A DNA stretch of 64,000 bases from contig JAMWFC010000028.1 in assembly GCA_027475525.1 (NCBI GenBank), positions 918,831 to 982,830 of the forward strand, given 5' to 3'. Below are positions 32,988-44,568 of the stretch, piece by piece (position 1 is the first letter of the stretch; every line of letters begins with the position of its first letter). The notes beneath the pieces are model-generated. The model was not told the origin of the DNA, did not search any database, and saw only the letters and a program-made list of their open reading frames with translations. Source of the DNA: Macrolepiota albuminosa. Lineage: Eukaryota; Basidiomycota; Agaricomycetes; Agaricales; Agaricaceae. A program made the position numbers and the translations under genes.

Positions 32988-33924
32988 TGATAGGACCCCA
33001 TACAGGATCAGCGCATCAACGGCAGGCGACGGCAACGCGGCACCAACTCAAAATACCTTAGCGCGCGCTAATTATCCAATTTGGGCGATATTTGACGGCC
33101 GCGCACGGCAAGAAGCAGATCCGATCAATGATAGCGCCGACGGCAGACAGAATGACAACTGACAGATGGCATCAGTCACTGACGACAGCGCTTAGCGAGA
33201 AGCTTGATGATCTATCAAAAACTGACGGACAGCTTGGCGTTTGACCTTGGCGTCTGACACCGCTTAGCGTCTCGATTTGGCGCCTAACGTCGCTTAGGTG
33301 TTCTGACAGACAGAAGGGTGATGGATTGATGGTTTAGCACCGCGATCTGCCGCCTGGTGGCGCCAAGGGTCTTGAAAAGACGGTAGGAATCTGAAACCGT
33401 TGGAGCTACCCCTATGAAATTTTCCAGTTTACCGCACTTTGGCGATGGTTGGTCACTGGCGACGGTGAACTCCTTGTAGTATATATATTACTTACCGACT
33501 TGTACATACATCATCAGACGAATAGACCAAGGTTCCCCCTTTCCTCAGTCTCCCTTACGCTCAAGAGCTCATTTACGCTACGGGCGGCAACGTCGAACTC
33601 ATCGGCAGTTACAGACGCTTACCAACACTCGACACACTCGCACCTTGCAACTATGGCAGGCATTATCAATGCTTAGACTTCGCTAAGCCTATTGTGCTCT
33701 TGCCGCTTACCCTTGCCGTGTTCACTTACCGCATTTCCTTAGGCGCTTTACCTTAGCGCTTGACACTTGCCGACACCCGTTACCGACTTTTCCCCTTTTC
33801 CACAGACGCGTTCTCTGGGACCTGCCCAGGACTCCTCAAATCACTTATAGCGCGCCCAACGCAAACTCTTGGTACGGTAACACAATAGTTACATTTGTTG
33901 CTGACCAAACTTTGGGCGTCATCA
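32988..33924 (+). repeat. 5' LTR of the 11.58-kb gypsy
   Basis: TGATAGGACCCC to GGGCGTCATCA, with TGAT/ATCA inverted ends. A TATATATTAC stretch near 33,480 may be the promoter. A solo relative lies on the minus strand at 53,878-54,812 and a partial one at 51,005-51,210. Confidence 0.9.
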
Positions 33925-33927
33925 AAT

Positions 33928-33945
33928 TGGAGCCCACCACGAGGG
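33928..33945 (+). promoter_or_regulatory. Primer-binding site of the 11.58-kb gypsy
   Basis: TGGAGCCCACCACGAGGG begins three bases after the LTR end, as expected for a site that pairs with the 3' CCA end of a tRNA. I cannot name the tRNA. Confidence 0.65.
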
Positions 33946-34307
33946 ATTTCTAGGGCAGAATTCCGCCAGAAACCCGTCTCCAGCGTAGGCGCCGCCTGCT
34001 AGACCAGTCGGCAGAAGGCATAGCTCCTTCCCACCCATCAACCCCACAACCACCTGGTGCCTTACCGGGTCTCTCTCTAGCCCAGGAACTACAGAACGCC
34101 ACTGTAGACGCTTTTCCTGATCTCTTCCCGCATTCCCTCGATTATAGTGCCGACGACCCCTTAGCGTCGCCCTTTGCCTTACCGCAATCAGTCACTCCCA
34201 TCACTCCTTTAACACCGCTTTCTCAATTCGCCATTTCTCTTACCCCGTCGCCAATACCTAGAACTCCTTCCCCACCTCCGCTAACCGAACTCGCCAACAC
34301 AGTCGCT

Positions 34308-35539
34308 ATGGAACAACAAGTCCAGCGCATGCCGCCACGTAACCACTTCTCGGCACCGAAATGGGACGAGTCCAAGCCACGGGAGCTGAACAACAAGTCC
34401 AGCGCATGCCGCCACGTAACCACTTCTCGGCACCGAAATGGGACGAGTCCAAGCCACGGGAGCTCTCCCAGTATTTTAAGGAGTTGGAGTATTTATTCAG
34501 GGATTGTAACATTACCGACCATACGCAGATGAAGGAGTACGCGGCAAGATACGTATCATATGACACGGCAGAGACGTGGACTGGTTTGACCGAGTTTGCC
34601 GCCTTTGTCCCTGCCGCACCGCCAGTTCCAGCCCAAGGCGCTTTGTATGAGGACTGGAAGACGGCAGTGATCCAGTTGTACCCTGGTGCAGAAGAGGCTA
34701 CCCGATACTCGGTAAACGAGCTCCAGAAACTAGTACAGGAATCATTCGACAGTGGCACCTCCTCTCTTGGCGCATTCTCCACGTATTACCGCGAGTTCCA
34801 GAAGATCGCTAGGTGGTTAGTACAGAACGGCAAGCTATACATTAACGAGGAACGTCGCCTCTTCCAACAAGGCATCCCGACTTCGCTTTGGACTCGCATA
34901 GCTCGTCGCCTAGAGATAGTTCATCAGGCTCATCACCCAGACGAGCCCTATAACGTTGCCGACGTCTTTGAAGCCGGTAAATGGGTTCTCAAGGGAACGG
35001 ACACTGGCGTTGGACTGCAGCGCGCTAGGACGAGCCCACCACCTGAGCGAACTAACGGTATCATTCCCATCCCGCCTCCTGTTGCCGACTTCGTTAAGAA
35101 AGAAGAGCTCAATGCTGCCATTACCGCCGCTGTCGCTTCTGCTATGACTCGTATTGAAACTATGATTACCACCAACCTCACGGCTAACCGACCCGCTAAC
35201 GTACCCGCACCTGGCCCTTGCCACTTCTGTGGGGAAATTGGCCATACTATGACTAGAGGACGCTGCGTAACTTTAGAAAACTATATTCGGCAAGGAAGAA
35301 TTCGACGGGCTATCGACGGCAAGATAGTTCTCACCACTGGCGCCATCATTCCCAACTACCCAGACAAGAAGTCCTTCCAGGAGCGAGTTGATGAATGGCA
35401 TAGGCACAACCCAGGACAAATCGTTACTGGCACGCTATCTGGCAACGCCAACCCCGACCCCGAACAGGCGACTCAACAGCAGATGATTCACGAGGTCTTA
35501 CACTTCGACAGCGTTGGCGACCATCCCACATTCTCGTGA
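34308..35539 (+). pseudogene. Gag of the 11.58-kb gypsy
   Basis: ATG at 34,308 (MEQQVQRMPPRNHFSAPKWD). The next 77-bp duplication (34,311) shifts the frame by two; if counted once, the frame runs on into SQYFKELEYLFRDCN. Capsid-like helical region (about residues 30-200), then a CCHC-like knuckle with unusual spacing, CHFCGEIGHTMTRGRC (CX2CX4HX6C). A TGA at 35,537-35,539 interrupts the frame, which stays open on the other side (EERIAKLQQELDLLKN), so it is probably a mutated CGA. Confidence 0.8.
34311..34464. repeat. 77-bp exact tandem duplication 7
   Basis: GAACAACAAGTCC at 34,311 and 34,388, at the start of gag. Removing one copy joins the frames. Confidence 0.95.
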
Positions 35540-36100
35540 GAAGAACGTATCGCCAAGCTCCAACAGGAGTTGGATTTGCTTAAGAATCAGGTCTTTGATG
35601 GGGTTGAAGTTAAGCAGCCCAAACAACCTCTCAAAGGATATAAGCCAATGCCTCCTGCTAGCAAGTTACCGACACCTGCTCCTGCCGTACCGCCTGCCAC
35701 TACCCCTGCTACTGCTCCAGAACCATCGTCGTCCGCTACCGCTCCCGAACCGCCTTTGCCGCCTCTCCATCCCTACTCAGGGATTCCCGACCGTTACCAT
35801 GCTCCCGCGCAACGAAACTTTGCCGCTCCCGAGAAACGTCCTGAAGGTGGTTACCGACCTACCGCGCCAATTTTCGACATAGAGAAATCCAACCACGTCT
35901 TCAACCGCATTATGAAAACCGCCGTCACCTTGTCAGTAGAAGAACTTTGTAGTATTGCTCCCGACGTCCGCAACCAAGTCAAGACGGCAGTCACTCCTCG
36001 ACGTCCCTTGGCGACAGCTGTTGCCGAGGTTGATGAACTCGATGACGCGCTACCTGGTTTTTCCGTTACCGTCGACTCTCTGGACACTGAAGACTCTCCT

Positions 36101-36254
36101 GCCGACACCATCGCTAACGCCACCTCTGTGGATCCAGTGGAGACCTACCTTAGGTCGGTAGACCATGGAGAAGACCCGCCGACACCATCGCTAACGCCAC
36201 CTCTGTGGATCCAGTGGAGACCTACCTTAGGTCGGTAGACCATGGAGAAGACCC
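36101..36254. repeat. 77-bp exact tandem duplication 8
   Basis: GCCGACACCATCGC at 36,101 and 36,178, between gag linker and protease. Confidence 0.95.
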
Positions 36255-36496
36255 AGCAATCCTTACCGTCGCCCAAGAATCGCACGCTATCCGCTCGGTA
36301 GCGCTAACCGTAGACAACAAGCACGAAGTAGAGGCAATCGTGGATAGCGGGTCTCAGATTATTTCTATGGCAGCTGAAGTCGCTAACGATCTAGGCCTTA
36401 TTTACGACCCTACCGTTATACTAAACATGCAGAGCGCTAACGGTACGGTGGACAGATCTCTAGGCCTCGCCAAGAATGTGCCGTGCACCCTTGGCG

Positions 36497-36650
36497 ACAT
36501 CACTTTTTATCTTCAGATACACATCTTACGCTCCCCGGCTTACGACTTACTTCTCGGCAGACCCTTCGACGTCACATCACTTTTTATCTTCAGATACACA
36601 TCTTACGCTCCCCGGCTTACGACTTACTTCTCGGCAGACCCTTCGACGTC
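36497..36650. repeat. 77-bp exact tandem duplication 9
   Basis: ACATCACTTTTTATC at 36,497 and 36,574, inside the protease. Confidence 0.95.
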
Positions 36651-36823
36651 TTGGCACGATCAGTCGTCAAGACAGTTACCGATGAGGAAACAACCCTCAC
36701 AATTAGCGACCCTAATTCCGGAATCCGATGAACGGTGCCAACGTTCCCGAGGGGACAACGAAAAGGCGCCCTCGCTAAGCTGCCAGAGTTTACCGACCAA
36801 CACGCCAACGAACAACCCTACCG

Positions 36824-38551
36824 GTGTTTTCACAGACCATCGAGGAGGTGATTGGCGATGATCACGGAGATGTGGCGCTAACGCTGGAATATGACCATTC
36901 AACTGGTCTTGTAACCGTTATGTCTACTGCTTTTCTTGACCAAGATGTTTTAACTACTTTTCCCGCTACCGACGCAGAGCCTTCCCAGAAAAATCAAAAC
37001 ATTACAGACTCTTCTCTTGCCTACTTGTACCTTACCGCTTCAGAATCTTTTCAGAATATTGCGTCTACCGACACCTATCTCACTACGCTTCCCGGAGCCT
37101 CGTCTCCTGCCGTTCTTGGACTTGCCGCTCCTCAGGCTACAGTTCCCCTTTCCACATCTGTGTATAACCAGGCTAACGCTCCTAAAAGGAAAGGGGTTCA
37201 AGTCAAAAAGAAATATAAGCCAGTTGCGCTTAAAACAAAACCCGTCGCTACGCACTCTCCCGAGACGTTTAGAATCGAGCGACAGATCATTGGCGATCCG
37301 CTTGCCGACATGCCAATCTTATTACCAAATCCGCCACCTTTTCAGCCCACGGGACGTTTTACCAAGGAACGCCAACAACAATTCGCTAAGGAGCACGACA
37401 CAGGATTTTTGACCAAAGATGAGTTGAATGTCCTTACCGATCTCGTCGCTAAGCAAGACAAAGCCTTTGCTTGGGAGGACTCGGAACGCGGCAGTCTACG
37501 TACAGATTTCTTCCCGCTTGTCGTAATCCCGACCATTCCTCACGTACCGTGGACTGAGCACAACCGACCGCTACCGCCTGGGATCGAAGCCGAGGTCTGC
37601 CAAATCATTAGGACTAAGATCAAGGCTGGCGTCTACGAATCCTCCAATAGCTCTTACCGCTCCCGTTGGTTCTGCGTCCTCAAAAAGAACGGCAATCTAC
37701 GCATAGTTCACAGTCTCGAGCCGCTGAATAGAGTTACTATACGACACTCTGGCGTACTGCCTTTCCCTGACCACTTTGCCAAGTCCTTTGCCGGGCGCAT
37801 TTGTGGCGCCACCCTTGATCTCTACGTTGGCTACGATGAACGCTTAATACACCCTTCTTCCCGAGACCTTACCACCTTTCAAACTCCGTTTGGCGCCTTG
37901 CGCCTAGTTACCTTGCCGATGGGCTGGACAAACTCAGTCCCTATATTTCATGACGACATCACTTTCATCCTCCAACCCGAGATACCGCACCATGTCCTTA
38001 GCTTCATTGATGACGTTGGCATCAAAGGCCCCAAAGACTGGCGACTCGTAAACGGCTTACCGGCAACCCATCCCGACAACTCCAACATTCGCTTAGCGCT
38101 ATGGGACTTTTTCCAGCTGCTCAATCGAGTTCTCCAACGTATGAAGTATAGCGGTGGTACCTTTAGCGGTCACAAACTTCTCCTTTGCGCGCCAAGGTTC
38201 AAAATACTTGGTCACATCTGCACTCCCGACGGTCGCGTTCCCGACGAGTCTCGCTTAGCACTCCTGGAGCGATGGGGTCCTTGCCGCAACTTATCTGAAG
38301 TTCGCGCCTTTCTTGGTACCGTTGGCGTTCTTAGGATATTTGTCAAGAACTTTGCCCATCGTGCACATGCCCTTAACCGACTCACCCGCGCTAACGAGCC
38401 CTTCGAATTTGGGCCAGACCAGGTCACTGCCCAACGAGATTTAGTAAAAGCCCTACAAGACGCCAAACCCCTAGTTCCAATCGATTATAGCTCTGCCGAC
38501 CCAGTTATCTTGGCGGTGGATACCTCGTACATTGCCGTTGGAAACCCCTAG
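36824..38551 (+). pseudogene. Reverse transcriptase of the 11.58-kb gypsy
   Basis: Long open frame. A variable N-terminal part is followed by the RT: RSRWFCVLKKNGNLRIVHSL, DHFAKSFAGRICGATLDLYV, FQTPFGALRLVTLPMGWTNS and the catalytic box FIDDVGIKGP (an FxDD variant of YxDD that is usual in this agaricomycete gypsy group), then ILGHICTPDGRVP and FLGTVGVLRIFVKNFA. The frame ends in the 77-bp duplication at 38,465 and would run into RNase H if that block were single. Confidence 0.85.
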
Positions 38552-38618
38552 TTCCAATCGATTATAGCTCTGCCGACCCAGTTATCTTGGCGGTGGATAC
38601 CTCGTACATTGCCGTTGG
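38465..38618. repeat. 77-bp exact tandem duplication 10
   Basis: AAACCCCTAGTTCC at 38,465 and 38,542, at the RT-RNase H border. Confidence 0.95.
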
Positions 38619-39497
38619 CTACTTCTTGTGCCAATGCCTTAGCGACAATCGGAAACAGCGACGCTACAACCGCTTTGGGTCTATCACGCTAAACGACAGA
38701 GAGTCTCGCTACAGTCAGCCTAAGCTAGAACTCTATGGGCTCTTCAAAGCCTTCCGGTCGCTAAAGATGTATTTGATTGGCGTGCGTACAGTCAGCCCAA
38801 GCTAGAACTCTATGGGCTCTTCAAAGCCTTCCGGTCGCTAAAGATGTATTTGATTGGCGTGCGAAACCTTATCGTTGAAGTCAATGCTAGGTATATCAAA
38901 GGCATGCTGCAGAATCCCGATATCCAGCCATCCGCTAGCATGAACCGGTGGGTAGTCGCTATTCTCATGTTTCACTTTGAGTTGGTACACGTCAAGAGCT
39001 CTTTCCACGGACCAGATGGACTTTCTAGGCGACCACGACAGCCTGGCGACCCGGCAGTGGACTCACAGGCTGATAGCGATTTCAAGGACTGGATCAACCG
39101 CTTACATGGTTTCGTGCACCTCATACAACAGCCAATCCCCCTATTACGACGGCAACAGCCTACCAGCATCCTTTTACATCCCATCGTCCCTTACCGCCCT
39201 GAGATCTTTAGCGCACCCCTCACGTTCTACACGGCAAGCATCCTTGGACAAGACTTGCCTCCAGTAAAAGTCATACAGGAACCCCAGTCGCTAAGAGAAG
39301 ACAGCAGAAACCTGACCTACGATGCCGTTCCCCGATCCGCCAAAGCAAAGGCAGAAGACAGCCGCTTGTTAATCGTTGAACAATGGCTACAAGACCTTAA
39401 GCGACCCGCGAGCCTTACCGACGAACAATACGCGATCTTTATCCACTATGCTACCCATTTCTTCTTTACCGACAACAGACTTTGGCGACGAAATTGA
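38587..39497 (+). pseudogene. RNase H and connection of the 11.58-kb gypsy
   Basis: RNase H residues: LAVDTSYIAVGYFL (first Asp), KLELYGLFKAFRSLK (Glu), VEVNARYIKGML (in place of the TD motif) and HGPDGLSRRP (last Asp). The second 77-bp duplication (38,710) splits the domain. The frame then stays open to a TGA at 39,495-39,497, after which the same frame continues into integrase. Confidence 0.8.
38710..38863. repeat. 77-bp tandem duplication 11 (one mismatch)
   Basis: TACAGTCAGCC at 38,710 and 38,787. The copies differ at one position (CCTAAG and CCCAAG), so the two copies may come from different alleles or repeat copies. Confidence 0.9.
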
Positions 39498-40727
39498 GAT
39501 GGCGCTCACAAGCTGATCATCAAGCCAGAAGGTCGCTTACGAGTCTTGCGCGCTATGCATGACGAGCTAGGTCATAGAGGTCTGTACGCTACTCGAGCTT
39601 CTCTATTAGAACGCTTCTGGTGGCCACACGCTAGTGCCGACATCGCCTGGTACATTAGGACTTGCCACCTTTGCCAAATTCAACAGACGTGCCAAGTGCT
39701 CATACCGCCAACCGTTGCAATGCCAGCTCCCCTCTTCAGCAAAATCTACGTCGATACCATGCATATGCCCAAGTCTGGTCGCTACAAGTACATCATTCAA
39801 GGTCGTTGCTCGCTAGTCCACTGGCCTGAATTTCGAATGCTCCAAAGAGAAAATACAGAGGCAGTCGCCAAGTGGCTATTTGAGGACGTCATCTGCCGTT
39901 GGGGAGCGCTAAGAGAAATCGTCACGGATAACGGTGCGCCCATCATCAAAGCGCTAACATACCTCGCCAAGAAATACAACATTCACCACATTCGAGTATC
40001 TGGCTACAACAAGCGCGCCAATGGCCTGGTAGAAAGACCACACTTTGACGTTCGGCAAGCGCTCTTTAAGGCAGTCGATGGCGACGAGTCTCGTTGGAGT
40101 GAAGCGACTTATTCAGTATTTTGGTCAGAAAGAGTTACCATTCGTAAGCGCATGGGTTGTTCTCCCTATTACGCGGCTACTGGCACCCATCCGTTACTCC
40201 CTGCCGACATTATAGAAGCGACCTATCTTCAGCCAGCACCCAACAGCATCTTAGCGACTACCGACCTTATCGCCAGATGAGCTATTGATCTCCAGCGAAG
40301 GAAAGAAGATTTAGAGCGACTCCACGAGGTAGTCTTTAGCGCCCGTCGCCAAGCAGCCCTACGATTCGAAACCGACCATAGCGCAACTATCAAAGATTAC
40401 AACTTCCCGAGGGGTGCGCTAGTGCTTATGCGCAACTCCAAAATTGAAACCTCATACAACAAGAAAATGCGCCCGCGCTATCTTGGACCTTTGGTAGTTA
40501 TCTCTCGTAACCGTGGAGGCGCTTACGTGCTCTGTGAATTAGATGGTTCAGTACTGCATCGACCTGTTGCCGCTTTTCGCCTATTACCATACCTCGCTAG
40601 AGAACAAATCGACTTGCCGCTTGAAGCGCTAGATATTGACACCGCCAAGCTGAGAGAACTTGAAGAAACCGAATTATTGGACGATGATGACTTGCCGACT
40701 TTAGTTGAAGAAGAAGAAATTGACTAG
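39498..40727 (+). pseudogene. Integrase of the 11.58-kb gypsy
   Basis: HHCC zinc finger (HDELGHRGLYAT with CHLCQIQQTC), then the catalytic DDE core: YVDTMHMPKSG, REIVTDNGAPI and GLVERPHFDVR. The C-terminal part YNKKMRPRYLGPLVVISRN and YVLCELDGSVL is the GPY-F-like module that follows integrase in gypsy elements; there is no chromodomain. A TGA at 40,278-40,280 interrupts the frame after DLIAR. It ends with an acidic tail at 40,727. Confidence 0.85.
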
Positions 40728-41147
40728 AAAAGAATATATTGATAAGCTCTCATTTTCTATTACTTACTTTACTTATCTTTCTTGCCGTTACTTATTATAC
40801 TATATTCAACAGACATTTCTTTACATAGTCAAGTCGCAGTGCTAGCGTGTCGCCAACGCTTAGCGCATTGCGCAACTCTTGCCAAGGGTTTTTCGCTATG
40901 ATGATTTACTGAGCGTTTCCCTTTTCCTCAAAATTTGTCTAAGTCCCTCACCTACTACTCCTCTTGCTAAAACCTACCCTTAGAATACTTGCCGCCTACC
41001 TTTTCTTTGCTTTACTTTCTTTGCTTTTTGTGGCTGCGCTAACTCAGAAATGGGACTTATCTTTCCACTCAGAAACGAGGTGGCAAGGTTTATATACGAG
41101 AACGGCAAAAATATATATACAAGACGGCCTATCTACCCTAAGGTCCA
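40728..41147. other. Spacer between pol and the antisense gene
   Basis: Pyrimidine-rich sequence with no conserved gene. It would hold the pol 3' end on one strand and the terminator of the antisense gene on the other. TATATATAC at about 41,110 is a possible element. Confidence 0.5.
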
Positions 41148-43461
41148 TCAGTCTTCGTCTTCAGCGAGCGACATGGAGTCGTCGAACGGCAAGAGGTCGC
41201 CAACTTGTACGTGGTTCAGAGTTTGCCACTCCAAAGCCTCGTTACAGTCAGCCTGGTACTCCTGCAAGGTATCCATACTCCTGGTCAAGTTGGAATACCG
41301 CAGTCGCAAGGCCATGATTTGCTCCCGCGCTCGTTCGCGCTCGCGACCCAATACCGCTCGCATGCTTGCCGCACGCGCCGCCATCCACTCTATCACTTGA
41401 GGAGGATACAAGGCCACCACCGGATAAACCAAGTCTTCCCCCAGCCACTTGTAAGAGTCGCCAGCAACTCTTGGCTGAGGCTGGGGGGTCCAAGAAGAAG
41501 GCCCACTCGAGCTCGTCCAGAGCTGCGTCACCAAGTCGCCTTCACTTACCCAGGGGGCGGCAGGCTCCACCATCGGCAACTCCTGGGACTCGCCAGGACC
41601 GTCCCGCAAAGTCTCCTCCAACTCCCCCTCAGCATCCTCATTGCCGCCCTCTTCCTCCTCGCAGCTTGGCGACCCTTCCCTTTTCTCCTCCTCCCCGGCT
41701 AACTCCTGTGCGCCAGCGGGCTCCCCCATTACAACGTCACCCTCATCTCCTGGGGCGCCAGCAGTCGAAACATCGTGTGGCGCGTCTTCAGGTAAGACGA
41801 GGGGGGACAGTAGGCGGCTAGGGCCAGCCTCACCGCTAACGGGAGGGAGGCGGCTGGCGGCAAGAGCTTCTTCAAGCTCCCTCATCTCCGTGTCCTCAGC
41901 AGTTGGAGAGGGGGAGGGTGACTCGATGCGTACTCGCTTGGCCTTACCCTTGCCCTTGCTTGGGGAGGAGGCCTTGCGTTTTTCCTGGCGCTCGCCAGCG
42001 CCGTGCTTGCCGACCGATTCCGAGTCATCTCCTTGGCGCGTTGGCAGCGCCAAGGAGGACTTGCTGATCTTCGCCGCTCTCCCAGCGGCAACCTCCTTGC
42101 GTTCCCCCTTGACAAACTCCCTCGCCCGCTTCACCAGAACCGCCCGGGAAAAAGTCTTCTCAACGAAGAGGTCAGGCGCACCGCCACGCTCACGACTCTT
42201 GGCACCGTCGATCGTACAAGCACGCTTGAGAGTGCCGCAGCGGTAACAGGGTTGGGCGCCAGTGGGAAACCAACAACTTTCGGGGTCGTTGTCAGCCCAA
42301 CATTTGTCGCACTAAGACCAGTCTAGTGGAAGAAAAGTTATAAAAACCAACAACTTTCGGGGTCGTTGTCAGCCCAACATTTGTCGCACTAAGACCAGTC
42401 TAGTGGAAGAAAAGTTATAAAGGACAAGTTGCTTACCGCTCCCCGCGAATCTTTGAACTCTTGGCGCGTCGCCAAGGAAACTGTGCGCTTATTCTTCATC
42501 TCGGGCAACTCCACTCCTCCCTCGATGCCCTCATCCATAACAACATCTTCCCGGCGCGGCAAGAGCAAACCCTTCAACTCCTTGTCGTCGAAAGTTGTCT
42601 GGCTAGGGAGCTGGGAGAGAGTCAGCAGAGAGTCGGCAAAGAGTCACTACGGCATACCTCGTATTGAGGACCCTTCCCCTTGCAAGACTAGTAAAAGTTA
42701 CCGTTGGTAAGAAGAAGCGCCAACAACAGCAGACTCACCTTTTTCTTCAAAGCCTTGCCAGGCTTCGAAGGCGAACCCCGTGTGCCTGCCGGCAGTGTGG
42801 GGCTCTGAACACTGCCGGCGCGAGACCCCTTGCTAGAACCCTCGGCAACAGACTCCTTCTTCTGCTCCTTGGCGAGCTCTGCCCTCACTACCGCCAAAGT
42901 GTGCGCGGCAGCGGCAGCGGCAGCCTCCTCTTGCTCTTGCTCAATCTGCAAGCGAGCAAGGGGTTCCAGCACCTCTTGTTTGCTACGAGGAGATAATTCA
43001 GTCCATAGCTAGGGAAGGAAAGGTCAGGAGATACTCACTCGGTTGCCGATGCGCTTACGGTCATCGGCAACGCGCCAGAGAGAATATCCTCCAGCTCATC
43101 CTCGATGGTGGGGACAGGGGGAGGCGCCTAGGTAACAATCAGCTAAGCGACACGGCGGGAAGCAGAAACAACTTACGAAGCGGGAGAAAGGCGCTAACCA
43201 CTCAGCGCCACAATTGTCAACATACCATGCGCGGCACCACTCCCGCACCTCGATCTCGCGATCCCACCCAACGCCAAGGACTCTCACCTCATACCACTTC
43301 TCCAGCAGCCTCATTACGCCAACCACTAAGTTTTGAGACGCCTCAGCGCCAACGCCCTCGATATGACGAATGAAACGGTTCGCTTTGGCGATGTAGGCGT
43401 ACGCGGCTTCTTGAGCAGCTTGAGATGGAACGGGGGGCGGAGTTGGAATGCGGAAAGACAT
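41148..43461 (-). CDS. Antisense Zn2Cys6-like/coiled-coil protein, six exons
   Basis: Minus strand, start ATG at 43,461 (MSFRIPTPPPVPSQ). Exons: 43,461-43,177; 43,127-43,059; 43,008-42,739; 42,687-42,658; 42,610-42,437; 42,388-41,148. Introns are 49, 50, 51, 47 and 48 bp, all phase 0, with GTAAGT, GTAAGC, GTGAGT, GTATGC, GTAAGC donors and YAG acceptors. Counting the 77-bp duplication at 42,267 once, the protein has 663 residues. Exon 1 is helical with many Trp; exon 3 has an Ala/Glu-rich helix; exon 6 opens with CDKC ... PCYRCGTLKRAC (CX2CX8C-X8-CX2CX6C, Zn2Cys6-like), then a Lys/Arg-rich nuclear-type region, an acidic middle and a C-terminal coiled coil (RERERAREQIMALRLRY). It probably acts as a DNA-binding or chromatin protein, but this is inference. 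Antisense introns survive retrotransposition because the genomic RNA is the plus strand. Confidence 0.75.
42267..42420. repeat. 77-bp exact tandem duplication 12
   Basis: AAACCAACAACTTTC at 42,267 and 42,344, across the start of exon 6 of the antisense gene, so the acceptor and the first cysteines appear twice. Confidence 0.95.
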
Positions 43462-43622
43462 TTTATTTTAATGGAGCGCCAGATAAAAGATGGGGAGAGG
43501 AAACAAAGTCCAAACTCACGTGCCAGGACTATAAACAAAATCTCAAGAACGCACGGACCACCTGTCACAAAAGCGGTAACGGTAGCCTTATTTGGTGACT
43601 GAGGACAGTCAATTTTTCAGTT

Positions 43623-43631
43623 GGGGGGAGA
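43623..43631 (+). promoter_or_regulatory. Polypurine tract of the 11.58-kb gypsy
   Basis: GGGGGGAGA directly before the 3' LTR, the usual primer for plus-strand DNA synthesis. Confidence 0.85.
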
Positions 43632-44568
43632 TGATAGGACCCCATACAGGATCAGCGCATCAACGGCAGGCGACGGCAATGCAGCACCAACTCAAAATAC
43701 CTTAGCGCGCGCTAATTATCCAATTTGGGCGATATTTGACGGCCGCGCACGGCAAGAAGCAGATCCGATCAATGATAGCGCCGACGGCAGACAGAATGAC
43801 AACTGACAGATGGCATCAGTCACTGACGACAGCGCTTAGCGAGAAGCTTGATGATCTATCAAAAACTGACGGACAGCTTGGCGTTTGACCTTGGCGTCTG
43901 ACACCGCTTAGCGTCTCGATTTGGCGCCTAACGTCGCTTAGGTGTTCTGACAGACAGAAGGGTGATGGATTGATGGTTTAGCACCGCGATCTGCCGCCTG
44001 GTGGCGCCAAGGGTCTTGAAAAGACGGTAGGAATCTGAAACCGTTGGAGCTACCCCTATGAAATTTTCCAGTTTACCGCACTTTGGCGATGGTTGGTCAC
44101 TGGCGACGGTGAACTCCTTGTAGTATATATATTACTTACCGACTTGTACATACATCATCAGACGAATAGACCAAGGTTCCCCCTTTCCTCAGTCTCCCTT
44201 ACGCTCAAGAGCTCATTTACGCTACGGGCGGCAACGTCGAACTCATCGGCAGTTACAGACGCTCACCAACACTCGACACACTCGCGCCTTGCAACTACGG
44301 CAGGCATTATCGACGCTTAGACTTCGCTAAGCCTATCGTGCTCTTGCCGCTTACCCTTGCCGTGTTCACTTACCGCATTTCCTTAGGCGCTTTACCTTAG
44401 CGCTTGACACTTGCCGACACCCGTTACCGACTTTTCCCCTTTTCTACAGACGCGTTCTCTGGGACCTGCCCGGGACTCCTCAAATCACTTATAGCGTGCC
44501 CAATGCAAACTCTTGGTACGGTAACACAATAGTTACATTTGTTGCTGACCAAACTTTGGGCATCATCA
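43632..44568 (+). repeat. 3' LTR of the 11.58-kb gypsy
   Basis: Same length (937 bp) as the 5' LTR. Differences are transitions such as AACGCGG/AATGCAG, CTATGG/CTACGG, ATCAATG/ATCGACG and GGCGTC/GGCATC, nearly all at CpG. Neither copy is consistently the mutated one. Confidence 0.9.

Larger units (their letters stand above)
35540..36823 (+). pseudogene. Linker and aspartic protease of the 11.58-kb gypsy
   Basis: Same frame as gag up to the duplication at 36,101. A Pro/Ala/Thr-rich linker (35,640-35,770) is followed by the protease with active site AIVDSGSQIISM (about 36,335-36,370) and the C-terminal YDLLLGRPFDV. Two 77-bp duplications (36,101 and 36,497) each shift the frame by two. A TGA at 36,729-36,731 follows. 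A one-base shift near 36,820 separates this part from RT. Confidence 0.8.
32988..44568 (+). mobile_element. 11.58-kb Ty3/gypsy element with antisense Zn-cluster gene
   Basis: Two 937-bp LTRs enclose gag, protease, RT, RNase H and integrase on the plus strand, then an antisense spliced gene, then a polypurine tract. It sits inside element B: the minus-strand gag-protease frame ends at 44,569 and RT resumes at 32,987. The flanks are TACGC and ATGCT, so no 5-bp target duplication is visible. The LTR copies differ by about a dozen transitions, mostly at CpG. Frames are broken by five 77-bp duplications, four in-frame TGA and one 1-base shift; otherwise all domains are there. Confidence 0.9.

Noticed and set aside
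35537..35539. Programmed stop readthrough between gag and pol
   Set aside because: Nine similar TGA codons occur elsewhere in these two elements, also in places with no readthrough role, so mutated CGA is the simpler reading.
41205..42246. Several plus-strand open frames over the antisense gene
   Set aside because: They are Ser/Pro/Arg-rich shadows of exon 6. The minus strand has the cysteine cluster, splice sites and coiled coil.
40728..43631. Envelope gene between pol and the 3' LTR
   Set aside because: No sense-strand gene with signal peptide or membrane segments is present; the coding strand is antisense.
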